DNA from: Thalassobaculum_A sp040219215
GTDB lineage: Bacteria; Pseudomonadota; Alphaproteobacteria; Thalassobaculales; Thalassobaculaceae
DNA length: 64,000 nt
NCBI RefSeq assembly: GCF_040219215.1
Contig: NZ_JAVJSX010000007.1
Location: 1 to 64,000 of the forward strand
Direction of reading: 5' to 3'
In this document: piece after piece, positions 27,235 to 37,464 of the stretch
Position numbering within the stretch: the first letter of the stretch is position 1
How the letters are laid out: every line of letters begins with the position of its first letter
The notes under the pieces: model-generated
Seen by the model: the letters and a program-made list of their open reading frames with translations, nothing else
What the model was told of the DNA's origin: nothing
The model's database searches: none
Made by a program: the position numbers and the translations under genes

Positions 27235-28623
27235 TCACCGCGGTGTTTCAAGCCGGATACCGCCCAACCAGCGTACGTCGACCCGTGCTCCGCCATCGCT
27301 CCTGTTGGCAAAGCCGACCTCCGCGCCCGTCCGCTCCAGAAGCGTGCGGGCAATGAACACGCCCAGGCCCATATGGCCGTCCCGCCCGGTGCGGGTCGAC
27401 ACGTAGGGCTCGCCCAACCGCGACAGCACCGACGCCGCAAAACCCGGGCCATCATCCTCGACTTCGACGGACAGCGCGCCGGTGTCGTCCCAGGATACCG
27501 TCACTTCCACCGTGGCCGTGGCGAACTGCACCGCGTTCTGCACGATCGATCCCAAGCCGTGGAGCAGTTCCGGAGTCGGGCGGACCGTCGGCGGCCGCGC
27601 CGTGATCGGCGCGCCATCCGGCCCGTGGGCCTCAATGATCACGGCGATGCCGTCGCGCTGGTGCGGTTCGGCAGCTTGTTCCACCAGCGTATCGAACGGC
27701 ACTTCCGCGAACGACGAGTGCGTATCGGGTTCGGACCGCCGCGCGAGACTCGCCAGGATGTCCCGGCATCGCTGGCTTTCCGACAGCAGCAATCGGGCAT
27801 CCTCCGCGACGTCGCTGTCGGGCGGAAGATCGCGCACCAGTTCGCGCGCCACCACGGCGATGGTGCTCAGCGGACTGCCCAATTCATGGGCCGCCGCCGC
27901 CGCCAACGCGCCGACCGCCGCCAGGCGCTGCTGGCGCGCAAGCGCGGCCTGGGTGGCCGACAGCGCCGCCGAGATCCGGCGCGCCTCCTCCGCCACCCAC
28001 CACGCATAGGCCGCGTTGAACACCAGCGCCACCACCAGTGCCGCCCACAGTCCGGCGGTGTAGATCGCCGGCAACCGGAAATCCTGGGCCGCCCATGGCA
28101 GCGGCAGATGGGCGAAAGCCAGTACCGACGCGCAGAGCAACGCTGCCAGGCACAGGTTGATGGTCGAGCGACGGGTCAGGATGGTCGCCGATACCGTGAC
28201 CGGAGCCAGCAGCAGCAGGGCGAACGGGTTGCCCAGCCCGCCGGTCACGAACAGCAGGGCTGCCAGCTGGAGGATGTCGAAGCCCAGGTAGAACGCAGCT
28301 TCGCGCTCGTTCAAGCGGTCGCGGCCCGGACGTCGGCGAATCAGGGTCAGATTGAGGACCGCCGACGCGGCGACGATGGCCAGCGCCAACGCCAGCGGCA
28401 ACGGGAAGCCCAGCCCGACATGCACGACGAGCAGGGTCACGACCTGCCCGGCTAGTGCCACCCAGCGGATCGCCGCCAGGGTCCGGGCGGCAACGGTTCG
28501 CGGTGCCGCTCCGGAATCGGGATCGAGAGATGTGGATTCGAAGGTCATCGCACGGAGCATGGCCGGTTCGCGGATTCCGCGCCAGCGCCGAGCCGCGCCA
28601 TCGCCCCGGCTCGTTGTTTCCAC
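27235..28623 (-). CDS. regB: Redox sensor histidine kinase RegB/PrrB/ActS
   Basis: Six membrane helices occupy about residues 45-220. They include the quinone-binding heptapeptide GGLGNPF of RegB proteins. The H-box HELGSPLSTIAV is followed exactly 40 residues later by Cys in SQRCRDIL, matching the His225-Cys265 spacing of the Rhodobacter RegB redox switch. The ATPase domain has N and G boxes (VEVEDDGPGFAASVL, GRDGHMGLGVFIARTLL). It phosphorylates RegA when the quinone pool is reduced. The open frame starts at GTG 28623, but the first 20-25 residues are atypical, and ATG near 28548 (MTFESTSLD) may be the true start. It diverges from a hybrid kinase gene. Confidence 0.95.
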   Translation of the reverse strand: METTSRGDGAARRWRGIREPAMLRAMTFESTSLDPDSGAAPRTVAARTLAAIRWVALAGQVVTLLVVHVGLGFPLPLALALAIVAASAVLNLTLIRRRPGRDRLNEREAAFYLGFDILQLAALLFVTGGLGNPFALLLLAPVTVSATILTRRSTINLCLAALLCASVLAFAHLPLPWAAQDFRLPAIYTAGLWAALVVALVFNAAYAWWVAEEARRISAALSATQAALARQQRLAAVGALAAAAAHELGSPLSTIAVVARELVRDLPPDSDVAEDARLLLSESQRCRDILASLARRSEPDTHSSFAEVPFDTLVEQAAEPHQRDGIAVIIEAHGPDGAPITARPPTVRPTPELLHGLGSIVQNAVQFATATVEVTVSWDDTGALSVEVEDDGPGFAASVLSRLGEPYVSTRTGRDGHMGLGVFIARTLLERTGAEVGFANRSDGGARVDVRWLGGIRLETPR

Positions 28624-28687
28624 TAGACGTATGGATTGATCGCGTTGGATCGCTAGACTGCAGCATCAGGCTGGCGACGCTGGGGCG

Positions 28688-31600
28688 ATGGGCATTGGTT
28701 CGGAGGCGGTAAAGAGGCGCACCGCCGGCCGCACCCGGACTGCGAGGGCGCAAGGGCGGCAGATGATTGTGCACACCGAGATCACTGAGGGTATCGACCT
28801 GCTGGTCGAGAACCGGACCATCAGAGATCTGTATGCCGACTGGTCGAGCCTGAGCCGAGGCGGAAGCGCCCCTGCCTTGGACGCCTTCACGCCCGAGCGT
28901 CGACCGCTGATGCGGGACAATCTGATGGTATTGGTCCCGGAGGACGACGGCGAGTTCCGCTACCGGTACTATGGCGCCGCCATCGCCCGGCGCTCCGGGT
29001 TCGACATGACCAGCCAGTCGACACGGGACTTCAACAGCGAGATCGGACAGTTCTTTCGGGACAAGTACGCGGTCTGTCTGTCCACGCGGCGCCCGATCTA
29101 CACCCTGCATCAGGCCGACCATGCCAAGGCGGTGCTGTCCTGGGAGCGGCTGATATTGCCGGTGGTGGACGCCGCGGGGCAGCCGCTCATCGTCTGCTAC
29201 AACGCGCCGCTCGACAACAAGTCCGACGTCTTCGACGCGCTCATGGACAGCAGCCTCGAAGGCATCATCCTGATGCGGCCGGCCTACGGTGCCGACGGGG
29301 AGATCGAAGACTTCACGGTACTCGCCATCAACCAGCAAGCCGCTGGAATTCTAGGTTCCACGCCCACCGAACTGATCGGAACGGGCATGGTCGAGCGGTA
29401 TCCGCGAACCCGGCGAACGACCTTCCCACGCTACTGTCGGATCTGGGCCGGCGGCAGTGCGGAGCGGTTCGTCGTCGACTACCGTCCCGAGGGCATTCCC
29501 TCCGTGTTTCAATTGAGCGCCTGCCGGGCGACGGATCGCCTGGTGGTGACCCTGACCGACATCACCGAGATATCGGAAACCCAAGCGATCCTGGAGCAGA
29601 AGCAACGGCAGCTCGAAGAGGCGGTGCAGTCGCGCACGACCGCGCAACACCGGGAAGAGGAGGCCCGCAACCGGCTGATCGGCGCGATCGAGGCCCTGCC
29701 GGACGGTTTCGCGCTGTTCGATACCGACGACCGGCTGGCGTTGTTCAACCAGACCTACGTCGAGATGTACAAGGAGAGCGGAGCGCTGATCAAGCTGGGC
29801 ACCCTCTACGAGGATGGCATCCGGTACGGCGTCGAGCAGGGTCAGTACCCACAGGCACTGTCGCATCCCGACGGGCCGGAGGCATGGATCCGCGACCGCG
29901 TGGAGCGGCACCAGAATCCGGAAGGTCCGATCGAGCAGCGGCTCCCGAACGGACGGTGGGCCCGGATATGGGAGCGACGGACGCCAAACGGCGAGATCGT
30001 CGGGTTCCGGGTCGACATCACCTGGCAGAAGCAGGTGTCCGAGACCCTTCAGCGCCTCCAGGAAATCGGCAGCGACGACGCCCTGGACCCGGCCGAGCGA
30101 TTGGCCAAGGCGATGGACCTGGCCCTGGAGATGACCGGCCTCGACATCGGTGTGATCCTGAAGACGCTCGGCGATGGACGGTACCAGATCATCGCCGCCA
30201 GCGGCGGAGCACGAAACGGCATTTCCGTCGGCTACATCGTGCGCACCGAGCCCGATGGGCAGGACGACACCACCGTGCTGCCGATCAATCAGCCGCTGCA
30301 TGTGCCCGTCACCGTCGACAGCCGCACGGCCGGGCTGCTGAGCCTGGGGAGCACCTCCGAAACAGTCGAGCTCAGCGAGCGGCAACGCGACCTTGCTGAA
30401 CGGATCGCGCACTGGATCGGCATTGAGGTAAGCCGCCAGGAAACGCTCGACGAACTGCGCCGGGCCAAGGAGGAGGCCGAGGCGGCGAGCGAGGCGAAGT
30501 CCCGGTTCCTGGCGATGATGAGCCACGAGATCCGCACGCCGATGAACGGGGTCCTCGGCATGATCGGGCTGGTCCTGCGGTCGGAGCTCAGCGCCGAGCA
30601 GCGCTCGATGATCACGCTGGCCAAGCAGTCGGCCGACAATCTGCTGATGATCCTCAACGACATCCTCGACTTCTCGAAGCTCGAATCGGGCCGGCTTGAC
30701 CTCGAGGAGGTCGAATTCGATCTGGCCGACGTGATCTCCAGCGTCGCCGAGCTGTTGAGCCCCCAGGCCGAGGCCAAGGGCCTGGATATCATCAGCTTCA
30801 TCGATACCCGGATGACCCTTGCACGGCTGGGCGATCCGGGAAGGCTGCGTCAGATCCTGATCAATCTGGCGGGCAACGCGGTCAAGTTCACCGAAGCCGG
30901 TTCCGTCGTCATTCGCCTGGAGCCGGCAGACGGCAACGAGGTTCGGTTCGACGTGATCGACACCGGCATCGGAATCCCCGCCGACATCCTGCCCCTGCTG
31001 TTCCAGGAGTTCACCCAGGCGGATTCCAGCGTTTCCCGTCGCTTCGGTGGAACCGGCCTGGGACTGGCAATCTGCGAACGCCTGACCCGCCTGCTGGACG
31101 GCACCATCTCGGTGACCTCCATTGAGGGAACCGGCAGCACCTTCAGCGTGACCATCCCGCTCACGATCGCTGAGAGCCCCGCCGAGTCCGCTGCCGATCT
31201 CGAACAGCTGCGCGGGCTTCGTTGCCTGGTGGTCGACGACACGCCGCTGAACCTCGAGATCTTTGAACGCCAGCTGGGAATCTGGGGGGTCGAGGTCCAC
31301 ACCACCACCGATCCCGAAGAGACCGAAGAAATCCTGCGCGTTGCCCGACGGGACGGCCGGCCCTTCGATATCGTCCTGCTCGATCACCGCATGCCCCGCA
31401 TGACCGGAGTCGAACTCGGCCGCCGGATCCGCAGCGACCCGGAGATCGCGGCGACCCGACTGGTGCTCGCCAGTTCAGACGACGTCCACTTCGGCGACCG
31501 GAGCGAGGCGGCCACCGATTTCGACCGCGTCCTCGACAAGCCGGTGCGTCCTCTGGACCTGATGACCAGCCTGACCGCCGCTGCCGAGCCACATCGCCGT

Positions 31601-32476
31601 CAGGCAGGCGAGCCGATCAAGACCCTCGATCCCACGCTGGAACCCTTGGAGCCGGCGGTCGGCCGCCACCTGCTGGTCGCCGAAGACAATTCGATCAACC
31701 AGATGCTGATGGAGATGACGCTGAGCCGCCTCGGGCACTCGGTGGTTCTGGCGGCGACCGGGGTCGAAGCCGTGAACGCCGCGCTGAGGGAGCGCTTCGA
31801 CCTGATCCTGATGGACATCGAGATGCCGGAGATGGGTGGTGTCGAGGCCGCGCAGCGAATCCGCGCCAGGCTCGGCAAGCGCACCCCGCCGATCATCGCC
31901 ATGACCGCCCACGCCATGGACGGCGCACGGGAGTCGCTGATCGCCAGCGGGCTGGACGACTACCTGCCGAAACCGGTCGATCTCGGCGCTCTCGACAAAG
32001 CCATCCAGCGCTGGTCGGCAGAGACCAAGGCCGACGGTCCGATAGACGCTGAACCGGCCGCCTCGCCACCGGAGGCATCCGACCCCCGGTCGGGCCCGAT
32101 ACTCGACCTTGGCCGCCTGGAAACGCTGCGCGCCGTCCTGCCGGGGCCGCGCCTGGCCGACATGCTCGACGACTTCGCCGGAACGATCGTGGAGTACCAA
32201 GCCAAGATCGAGGCGGCGGCGGCCGGAGAGGATGCGCAAAATCTGGCGCGTGAGACCCATTCCCTGAAAGGGCTGTGCCTGAACTTCGGCGCGCCGGCTC
32301 TCATGCAGGTCGCCGCCGAGATGGAACAGATGGCCCAGAACTCAGACATCGAACGGTGCCGGGCGGCCCTGGACCGCTTGCCGGCGCTGGTGGGCCAAAC
32401 CCAGGCGGCGGCGCAGGACCAGGCCAGACAGTGGCGGGACGCAGTGGATGCCGGACAGGCCCCGGATGGCCAATGA
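28688..32476 (+). CDS. Cytosolic PAS/GAF hybrid sensor histidine kinase with two receivers and HPt
   Basis: The 1,262-residue protein has no membrane span. Apparent order: a PAS-like N-terminal domain (about 45-190), PAS (about 190-300), coiled coil, PAS (about 330-440, ALPDGFALFDTDDRL), GAF (about 450-590), HisKA with FLAMMSHEIRTPMNG (His about 613), and an HATPase with DTGIGIPADI and GGTGLGLAI. Two receivers follow (phosphorylation Asp in LLDHRMP about 897 and LMDIEMP about 1042), then a C-terminal HPt with ETHSLKGL (His about 1190). It can run a full intramolecular phosphorelay. The ligand is unknown. The frame starts at ATG 28688; an internal ATG (MIVHTEITEG, about 28763) is also plausible. 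Confidence 0.9.
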   Translation: MGIGSEAVKRRTAGRTRTARAQGRQMIVHTEITEGIDLLVENRTIRDLYADWSSLSRGGSAPALDAFTPERRPLMRDNLMVLVPEDDGEFRYRYYGAAIARRSGFDMTSQSTRDFNSEIGQFFRDKYAVCLSTRRPIYTLHQADHAKAVLSWERLILPVVDAAGQPLIVCYNAPLDNKSDVFDALMDSSLEGIILMRPAYGADGEIEDFTVLAINQQAAGILGSTPTELIGTGMVERYPRTRRTTFPRYCRIWAGGSAERFVVDYRPEGIPSVFQLSACRATDRLVVTLTDITEISETQAILEQKQRQLEEAVQSRTTAQHREEEARNRLIGAIEALPDGFALFDTDDRLALFNQTYVEMYKESGALIKLGTLYEDGIRYGVEQGQYPQALSHPDGPEAWIRDRVERHQNPEGPIEQRLPNGRWARIWERRTPNGEIVGFRVDITWQKQVSETLQRLQEIGSDDALDPAERLAKAMDLALEMTGLDIGVILKTLGDGRYQIIAASGGARNGISVGYIVRTEPDGQDDTTVLPINQPLHVPVTVDSRTAGLLSLGSTSETVELSERQRDLAERIAHWIGIEVSRQETLDELRRAKEEAEAASEAKSRFLAMMSHEIRTPMNGVLGMIGLVLRSELSAEQRSMITLAKQSADNLLMILNDILDFSKLESGRLDLEEVEFDLADVISSVAELLSPQAEAKGLDIISFIDTRMTLARLGDPGRLRQILINLAGNAVKFTEAGSVVIRLEPADGNEVRFDVIDTGIGIPADILPLLFQEFTQADSSVSRRFGGTGLGLAICERLTRLLDGTISVTSIEGTGSTFSVTIPLTIAESPAESAADLEQLRGLRCLVVDDTPLNLEIFERQLGIWGVEVHTTTDPEETEEILRVARRDGRPFDIVLLDHRMPRMTGVELGRRIRSDPEIAATRLVLASSDDVHFGDRSEAATDFDRVLDKPVRPLDLMTSLTAAAEPHRRQAGEPIKTLDPTLEPLEPAVGRHLLVAEDNSINQMLMEMTLSRLGHSVVLAATGVEAVNAALRERFDLILMDIEMPEMGGVEAAQRIRARLGKRTPPIIAMTAHAMDGARESLIASGLDDYLPKPVDLGALDKAIQRWSAETKADGPIDAEPAASPPEASDPRSGPILDLGRLETLRAVLPGPRLADMLDDFAGTIVEYQAKIEAAAAGEDAQNLARETHSLKGLCLNFGAPALMQVAAEMEQMAQNSDIERCRAALDRLPALVGQTQAAAQDQARQWRDAVDAGQAPDGQ

Positions 32477-32602
32477 CCGTGTGTTCCAGAATTCCACCGA
32501 TTGCGCGACCGTCGTGCTCGGCATGATCCGCTGTGTCGGTTGCGGCGAACAAGGATTTGAGGCCGGGTCACCTGACCGCCTGATCAACCGGGAGAACCGG
32601 CG

Positions 32603-35600
32603 GTGACCGTATCGCTTCGCGCATTGACCGCCGGCTTGATCGCCTTGATCGCGGTCAACGCCATCGTTGTGATCAGCGGCGCGAAGCTGATCGCCGATCT
32701 GGTCGCGAACAGCCAGGAGGAGTGGCAGGGCTACCGCGACGCCAGTTCCCGGCGGGCGATCGCCCTGGTCGACCTGGGCAATCACCTCGGCTACGGCGGG
32801 GTGGTCCACAATCTGAAGAACTATGTGCTGCGGGGCGAGGCATCGAACCTCGCTGACCTGAGCGAATCGGCCGGCAGCGTGCGGGCGGCAATCGAGCGCT
32901 ATCGCTCCGCCAGTCCTGACGCACGGGAACAAGCGGCCCTCACAACCATCGAGAAAACCCTGGTTCGACTCGAACGCGACGCCGGCACCGTGCGAACGAT
33001 GCGAGCGGACAACATACCGGTCGAGGTGATCGAAACCGCCATCGCGTTCAACACCATGCCGACCCTCGACGCGCTGACCGTCCTCGACGCCGCGGTGGCC
33101 GAGCGCCGCGGCAGCCATGGCACTCCGCGCACCAAGCTCGAGATGCTCTACCGGCTCCGCCGGGCGCTTGGCTTCGGTGGCATGATCGAAGACTTCAAGG
33201 ATCTGGTGCTGCTGTCCGACAAGCACCTGGTCGCCGACGTCCACAGGTCGATTGAGAGCGCCCGGGGCTATCTCAGCGGGTACCGGGCGCTCGGTGCGTC
33301 GCAGGACGAAGAATCGGCCCTGAATGCCATCGAGAGCGTACTCGACCAGTACTATGCCAACGCCAACATCATTGCAGGCATGGCTGCGGCCGGCGCCACC
33401 GCGGCGAGCATCGACCAGCAGGTCCGCATCGACGACGGCCCGGCACTGTCCGGGCTGCATGCTCTGGAAATCGCGGTGGCTCGGGATGCCAGCGCGCGCA
33501 CCCAGCGGATCGATGAGGCGCTGAACTTCGTGGCGAACCTGTCGCGGGCGCGAATCGTGATCAACGTTCTGGTCACCCTGGCGGCCAGTGGCATCATCGC
33601 CTGGATTCTTCTCAGGGCCGTCCAGGCCCCGCTGACCCGCATCACCCAGGCGATGATCCGGGTCGCCAGGGGCGAAACCGGCGGTGCGATCCGGACCGGC
33701 AGCCGTGTGACCGAGATCGTCGCTCTCAGCGAGACGCTGGAGGTGTTCAACGCCCACGCCAAGGAGCTGGCCCTGAACGCCCGCAGTCTGCAGCAGTTCC
33801 AGCAGGCGTCGACCGACGTGGAGCTGAGTCTCGACCAGCGGATCGAGCGCATCCTGCGGTTCAGCCTTGAGCGTTTCGGCATGGAACAGGGTGCGGTGAG
33901 CTGTATCCGAAACGGAAGCTACATCGTCGAGCACTCTGTCGGAGGCTCGTCGGCCCGGCCTCGCGGCGCCCGTTTCGACCTCGACATCACATACTGCTCG
34001 CACACGCTCGGCGCCGGCCATGCCATGGCGCATCACGATGTAGCCAACAGCCCGCTTGCAGACGAGGCATGCTATCGAGAATTCGGGCTGAACGCCTACA
34101 TCGGCGCCCCCGTGCAGGTGAACGACACGGTGTACGGCACGGTCAATTTCTCGGCACGCGACGCCCGCTCCCATCCGTTTGCCGATGGCGACCTCGCATT
34201 CATCGAGTTGATCGCGCGCTGGCTTGGCATGGAGCTCGAACGCGAGTTCACCTTGGAGAACTTGGCGAACGCCACGGTCGAGGCCGAGAAGGCGACCCGC
34301 GCCAAGGCCGAGTTTCTGGCCAACATGAGCCACGAAATCCGCACGCCGATGAACGGAGTGATCGGCCTGAGCGGACTGGCATTGAAATCGGAACTGCCGG
34401 AGCACGCCCGCGACTATCTGGAAAAGATCAACCGATCATCGCTGATGCTGTTGCGCATCATCGACGACATTCTCGATTTCTCGAAGATCGAGGCCGGCCA
34501 GATGTCGATCGAAGCCACCGAGTTCGATCTGGACGATGTCCTGCAGGACGTGGCCACCTTGGTCGCCGACCGGCAGGAACAGAAATCGGTCGAGGTGGTG
34601 TTCTCCTCGGATCCAAACCTGCCGCGAACCCTGGTCGGCGACCCGCACCGGCTGGGTCAGGTGCTGCTCAACCTGATCGGGAACGCGCTGAAGTTCACCG
34701 AAGCCGGGGAGATCGTGGTCCGGATTTCCGCGACCGAGCGAACCGGCGACCAACTGCGGCTGCAGGTCAGCGTCGCCGATACCGGGATCGGCATGACCGA
34801 AGAACAGGTGGCCCGGCTGTTCAAGGCATTCTCGCAGGCCGACGGGTCCACCACCCGTCGGTTCGGCGGCACCGGGCTGGGTCTGGCGATCTGCAAGCAG
34901 TTGGTCGAACTGATGGGCGGCACGATCTCGGTCGAGAGCACCCCCGGTTCAGGCAGCACGTTCAGCTTCAGCATCCTCGTCGGCTATCGTGAAACCGGCG
35001 AAGGGCGCCAGTTGGCACGACAGGTGGATCCCTCCGCCATCCGGGCATTGATTGTCGAGGACAACGCGGTGGCGCGCGCCGTGCTGGCCGATACCCTGAG
35101 GGGGCTGCGCTTCACCAATGTGGAGGCTGTGGCCGATGGTCCTGCCGCCCTCAGTACCTTCGCCGAAGCGCAGTTGCGCGGCCAACCGTTCGACCTTGTC
35201 CTGGTGGACTGGAAGATGCCGGGCATGGACGGCATCACCACCGCCCAGCGCCTGAACGAACTGTCGACGCCGGACGCCGTGCCGTCGATCCTGATGGTGA
35301 CCGCCCACTCGCGCGCCGACGTCGTGAAGCGCGCGCAGGAAGTCGGGATACTCAAGGTCCTGGTCAAGCCGGTGAACGTCTCGATGCTGGTTGACGGCAT
35401 TGCCGAGGCGCTCGATGCCGGCGCGCAGACCCACGCGGTCAGCGGCGCGGATCGCGATCGGGAAACCGCTCCCAGGCCCGCCCTGCAGGGTCTTCGGATC
35501 CTGCTGGTCGAGGACAACGAGATCAACCAGCAGATCGCCCGGGAGATTCTGGAGGATGTGGGAGTCACGGTTGCGATCGCCGACACCGGAACCACGGCGC

Positions 35601-36535
35601 TGTCGATGCTGCGCGGCGACGGCCAGCTACCGGACGCCATCCTGATGGACCTGCAGATGCCGGAAATCGACGGGTACGAGACCACGCGATGGATTCGCGC
35701 CGACGACCGGCTGGCCCACATTCCGGTCATTGCGATGACCGCGCACGTCACCGACGACGAGCGCAAGCGCTGCATGGCCGCCGGGATGGTCGATCACGTG
35801 GCCAAGCCCGTCGACGTCCGCAAGCTCCTGGACACGCTGGAGCGCTGGACGGGGGGCGGGACGCGGCAGCCACAGAAACCAGAAGGCCGTACGGCCGAGG
35901 TTGCCGCAGAACCGGTTCAGCAGGGTGCGGCTCCGGCCCTTGACCTGGCAGCCGCGTCCAGGCGCCTCGGCCTGCCGTTGAAAGCACTGCAGCGGGCGGC
36001 CCACCAGTTTGCCGCGACCTATCGCGACGCTCCGGCGACCCTCGCCGATCAGCTGGAGCGCGATCAGCGAGCGGAGGCGCAACGCCTCGCCCACACCATC
36101 GTTGGCCTGGCTGGAACCATCGGCAGCGAGGAGCTGGCAACGGAAGCCCGAGCGGTGGAAACCGCGCTGAAGCAATCCGACGGCGGACGGCCCGATCTGA
36201 CCGCGCTGACCCGGGCGCACGCAACACTGTTCGCGGCACTGGACGAACTCACGACACCCCGGGAGCCGGTCCAACCGCCAGCCGCACCGGCGCCCGCGAT
36301 CGATCGCTCCGGGTTGGCTGAGCTGATGGGGGAGATGGACCGCGGGCTGGCCACCAACCGCATGTCGGTCCGGCGGCGACTGGATGACCTGCGGTCAATG
36401 TGCGACGAACGGGCGTCCGGCGACCTTGAGCAACTGGCTGCCGATCTGGGGGCGCTGAACTACCCTGCCGCGCGCACGGCGCTGCGTGCAATTGCCGCCC
36501 TGTATCAGATCGAGATAGGCTCCGACGATGCCTGA
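32603..36535 (+). CDS. Membrane hybrid sensor histidine kinase with HAMP, GAF, two receivers and HPt
   Basis: The 1,310-residue protein has membrane helices at about 8-33 and 312-335 flanking a helical periplasmic sensor (about 35-310). Then come HAMP (about 336-390), GAF (about 400-545), HisKA with FLANMSHEIRTPMNG (His about 577), HATPase (GGTGLGLAICKQL), and receiver 1 (LVDWKMP, about 868). Receiver 2 (LMDLQMP, about 1014) and an HPt with LAHTIVGLAGTIG (His about 1163) follow, plus an extra C-terminal helical segment. The periplasmic sensor has two copies of a LGYGGVVHNLKN-like motif. The start is GTG. The stop lies inside the next gene (eight-base overlap), so the diguanylate cyclase is translationally coupled and a likely output. 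Confidence 0.92.
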   Translation: MTVSLRALTAGLIALIAVNAIVVISGAKLIADLVANSQEEWQGYRDASSRRAIALVDLGNHLGYGGVVHNLKNYVLRGEASNLADLSESAGSVRAAIERYRSASPDAREQAALTTIEKTLVRLERDAGTVRTMRADNIPVEVIETAIAFNTMPTLDALTVLDAAVAERRGSHGTPRTKLEMLYRLRRALGFGGMIEDFKDLVLLSDKHLVADVHRSIESARGYLSGYRALGASQDEESALNAIESVLDQYYANANIIAGMAAAGATAASIDQQVRIDDGPALSGLHALEIAVARDASARTQRIDEALNFVANLSRARIVINVLVTLAASGIIAWILLRAVQAPLTRITQAMIRVARGETGGAIRTGSRVTEIVALSETLEVFNAHAKELALNARSLQQFQQASTDVELSLDQRIERILRFSLERFGMEQGAVSCIRNGSYIVEHSVGGSSARPRGARFDLDITYCSHTLGAGHAMAHHDVANSPLADEACYREFGLNAYIGAPVQVNDTVYGTVNFSARDARSHPFADGDLAFIELIARWLGMELEREFTLENLANATVEAEKATRAKAEFLANMSHEIRTPMNGVIGLSGLALKSELPEHARDYLEKINRSSLMLLRIIDDILDFSKIEAGQMSIEATEFDLDDVLQDVATLVADRQEQKSVEVVFSSDPNLPRTLVGDPHRLGQVLLNLIGNALKFTEAGEIVVRISATERTGDQLRLQVSVADTGIGMTEEQVARLFKAFSQADGSTTRRFGGTGLGLAICKQLVELMGGTISVESTPGSGSTFSFSILVGYRETGEGRQLARQVDPSAIRALIVEDNAVARAVLADTLRGLRFTNVEAVADGPAALSTFAEAQLRGQPFDLVLVDWKMPGMDGITTAQRLNELSTPDAVPSILMVTAHSRADVVKRAQEVGILKVLVKPVNVSMLVDGIAEALDAGAQTHAVSGADRDRETAPRPALQGLRILLVEDNEINQQIAREILEDVGVTVAIADTGTTALSMLRGDGQLPDAILMDLQMPEIDGYETTRWIRADDRLAHIPVIAMTAHVTDDERKRCMAAGMVDHVAKPVDVRKLLDTLERWTGGGTRQPQKPEGRTAEVAAEPVQQGAAPALDLAAASRRLGLPLKALQRAAHQFAATYRDAPATLADQLERDQRAEAQRLAHTIVGLAGTIGSEELATEARAVETALKQSDGGRPDLTALTRAHATLFAALDELTTPREPVQPPAAPAPAIDRSGLAELMGEMDRGLATNRMSVRRRLDDLRSMCDERASGDLEQLAADLGALNYPAARTALRAIAALYQIEIGSDDA

Positions 36536-37436
36536 CGCCGCCCCCCTGCCGAAGATCCTGATCGTCGACGACGAGCCGACCAACATCGATCTTCTGGCCG
36601 CGGTTCTGGAGGATGACGGCGAGATCCTGTTCTGCACCGACGGCGCGTCGGCGATTGCGACCGCCGAGTCCGAACTGCCGGATATCGTCCTGCTGGACGT
36701 GGTGATGGGCGGGATGGATGGCTACGAGGTGTGCCGGCGCCTGAAAGACAACCCGATCACCGCCCAGATCCCGGTGATCTTCGTCACCGCCCTCGACCAG
36801 AAGACCGACGAGGAAGCCGGGCTCGCCCTCGGCGCCGTCGACTACGTCGCCAAGCCGATCAACGCCTCGATCACCCGCGCCCGGGTCCGCACCCATCTGG
36901 AACTGAAGCGCCATCGCGATCACCTGACCAACCTCGCCTATCTGGACGGCCTGACCGGTATCGCGAACCGCCGACGGTTCGATGAGTACGCCGCCGTCGA
37001 ATGGCAGCGGGCGCGCCGGCACGCCCGGTCGGTGTCGGTCATCCTGATCGATGTCGATCAGTTCAAGCACTATAACGATCGCTACGGGCATCAGGAGGGC
37101 GACGCCTGCCTTCAGCAGATCGCCAATGCGTTGAGGACGACCGTGCATCGTCCGGCGGACCTGGTGGCCCGCTACGGTGGCGAGGAGTTCGTGTGCCTCC
37201 TGCCGGAGACCCCGGCCGAAGGCGCCCGGGAAATCGCCGAGCGCATGCGTGCCGCCGTGGCGCAGCTTGGCATCGCGCACGTTGGTGCAACCGCCGCCGA
37301 GTGCGTGACGATCAGCCTCGGCGCTTCCTGCACCGTCGTCGATATGGATACCGAACTCGAGACAGCTCTGAACGCCGCGGACGAGAACTTGTACAAGGCC
37401 AAGGCCAACGGCCGAAATCAGGTGGTAGGCCCCTGA
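36528..37436 (+). CDS. Response-regulator diguanylate cyclase (REC-GGDEF)
   Basis: The 302-residue protein has a receiver domain (about 1-130) with LIVDDEPTN, phospho-site VLLDVVMGGMDG and KP motif YVAKPIN. A GGDEF domain (about 140-300) has the active site RYGGEEF (about 215-221). An RPAD sequence five residues before GGEEF matches the RxxD inhibitory site, so product feedback by cyclic-di-GMP is expected. The enzyme makes cyclic-di-GMP from two GTP when its receiver is phosphorylated, probably by the kinase whose gene it overlaps by eight bases. Confidence 0.94.
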   Translation: MPDAAPLPKILIVDDEPTNIDLLAAVLEDDGEILFCTDGASAIATAESELPDIVLLDVVMGGMDGYEVCRRLKDNPITAQIPVIFVTALDQKTDEEAGLALGAVDYVAKPINASITRARVRTHLELKRHRDHLTNLAYLDGLTGIANRRRFDEYAAVEWQRARRHARSVSVILIDVDQFKHYNDRYGHQEGDACLQQIANALRTTVHRPADLVARYGGEEFVCLLPETPAEGAREIAERMRAAVAQLGIAHVGATAAECVTISLGASCTVVDMDTELETALNAADENLYKAKANGRNQVVGP

Positions 37437-37464
37437 CGGTCGGCACGTCGCCGGCAGCGGCGGC

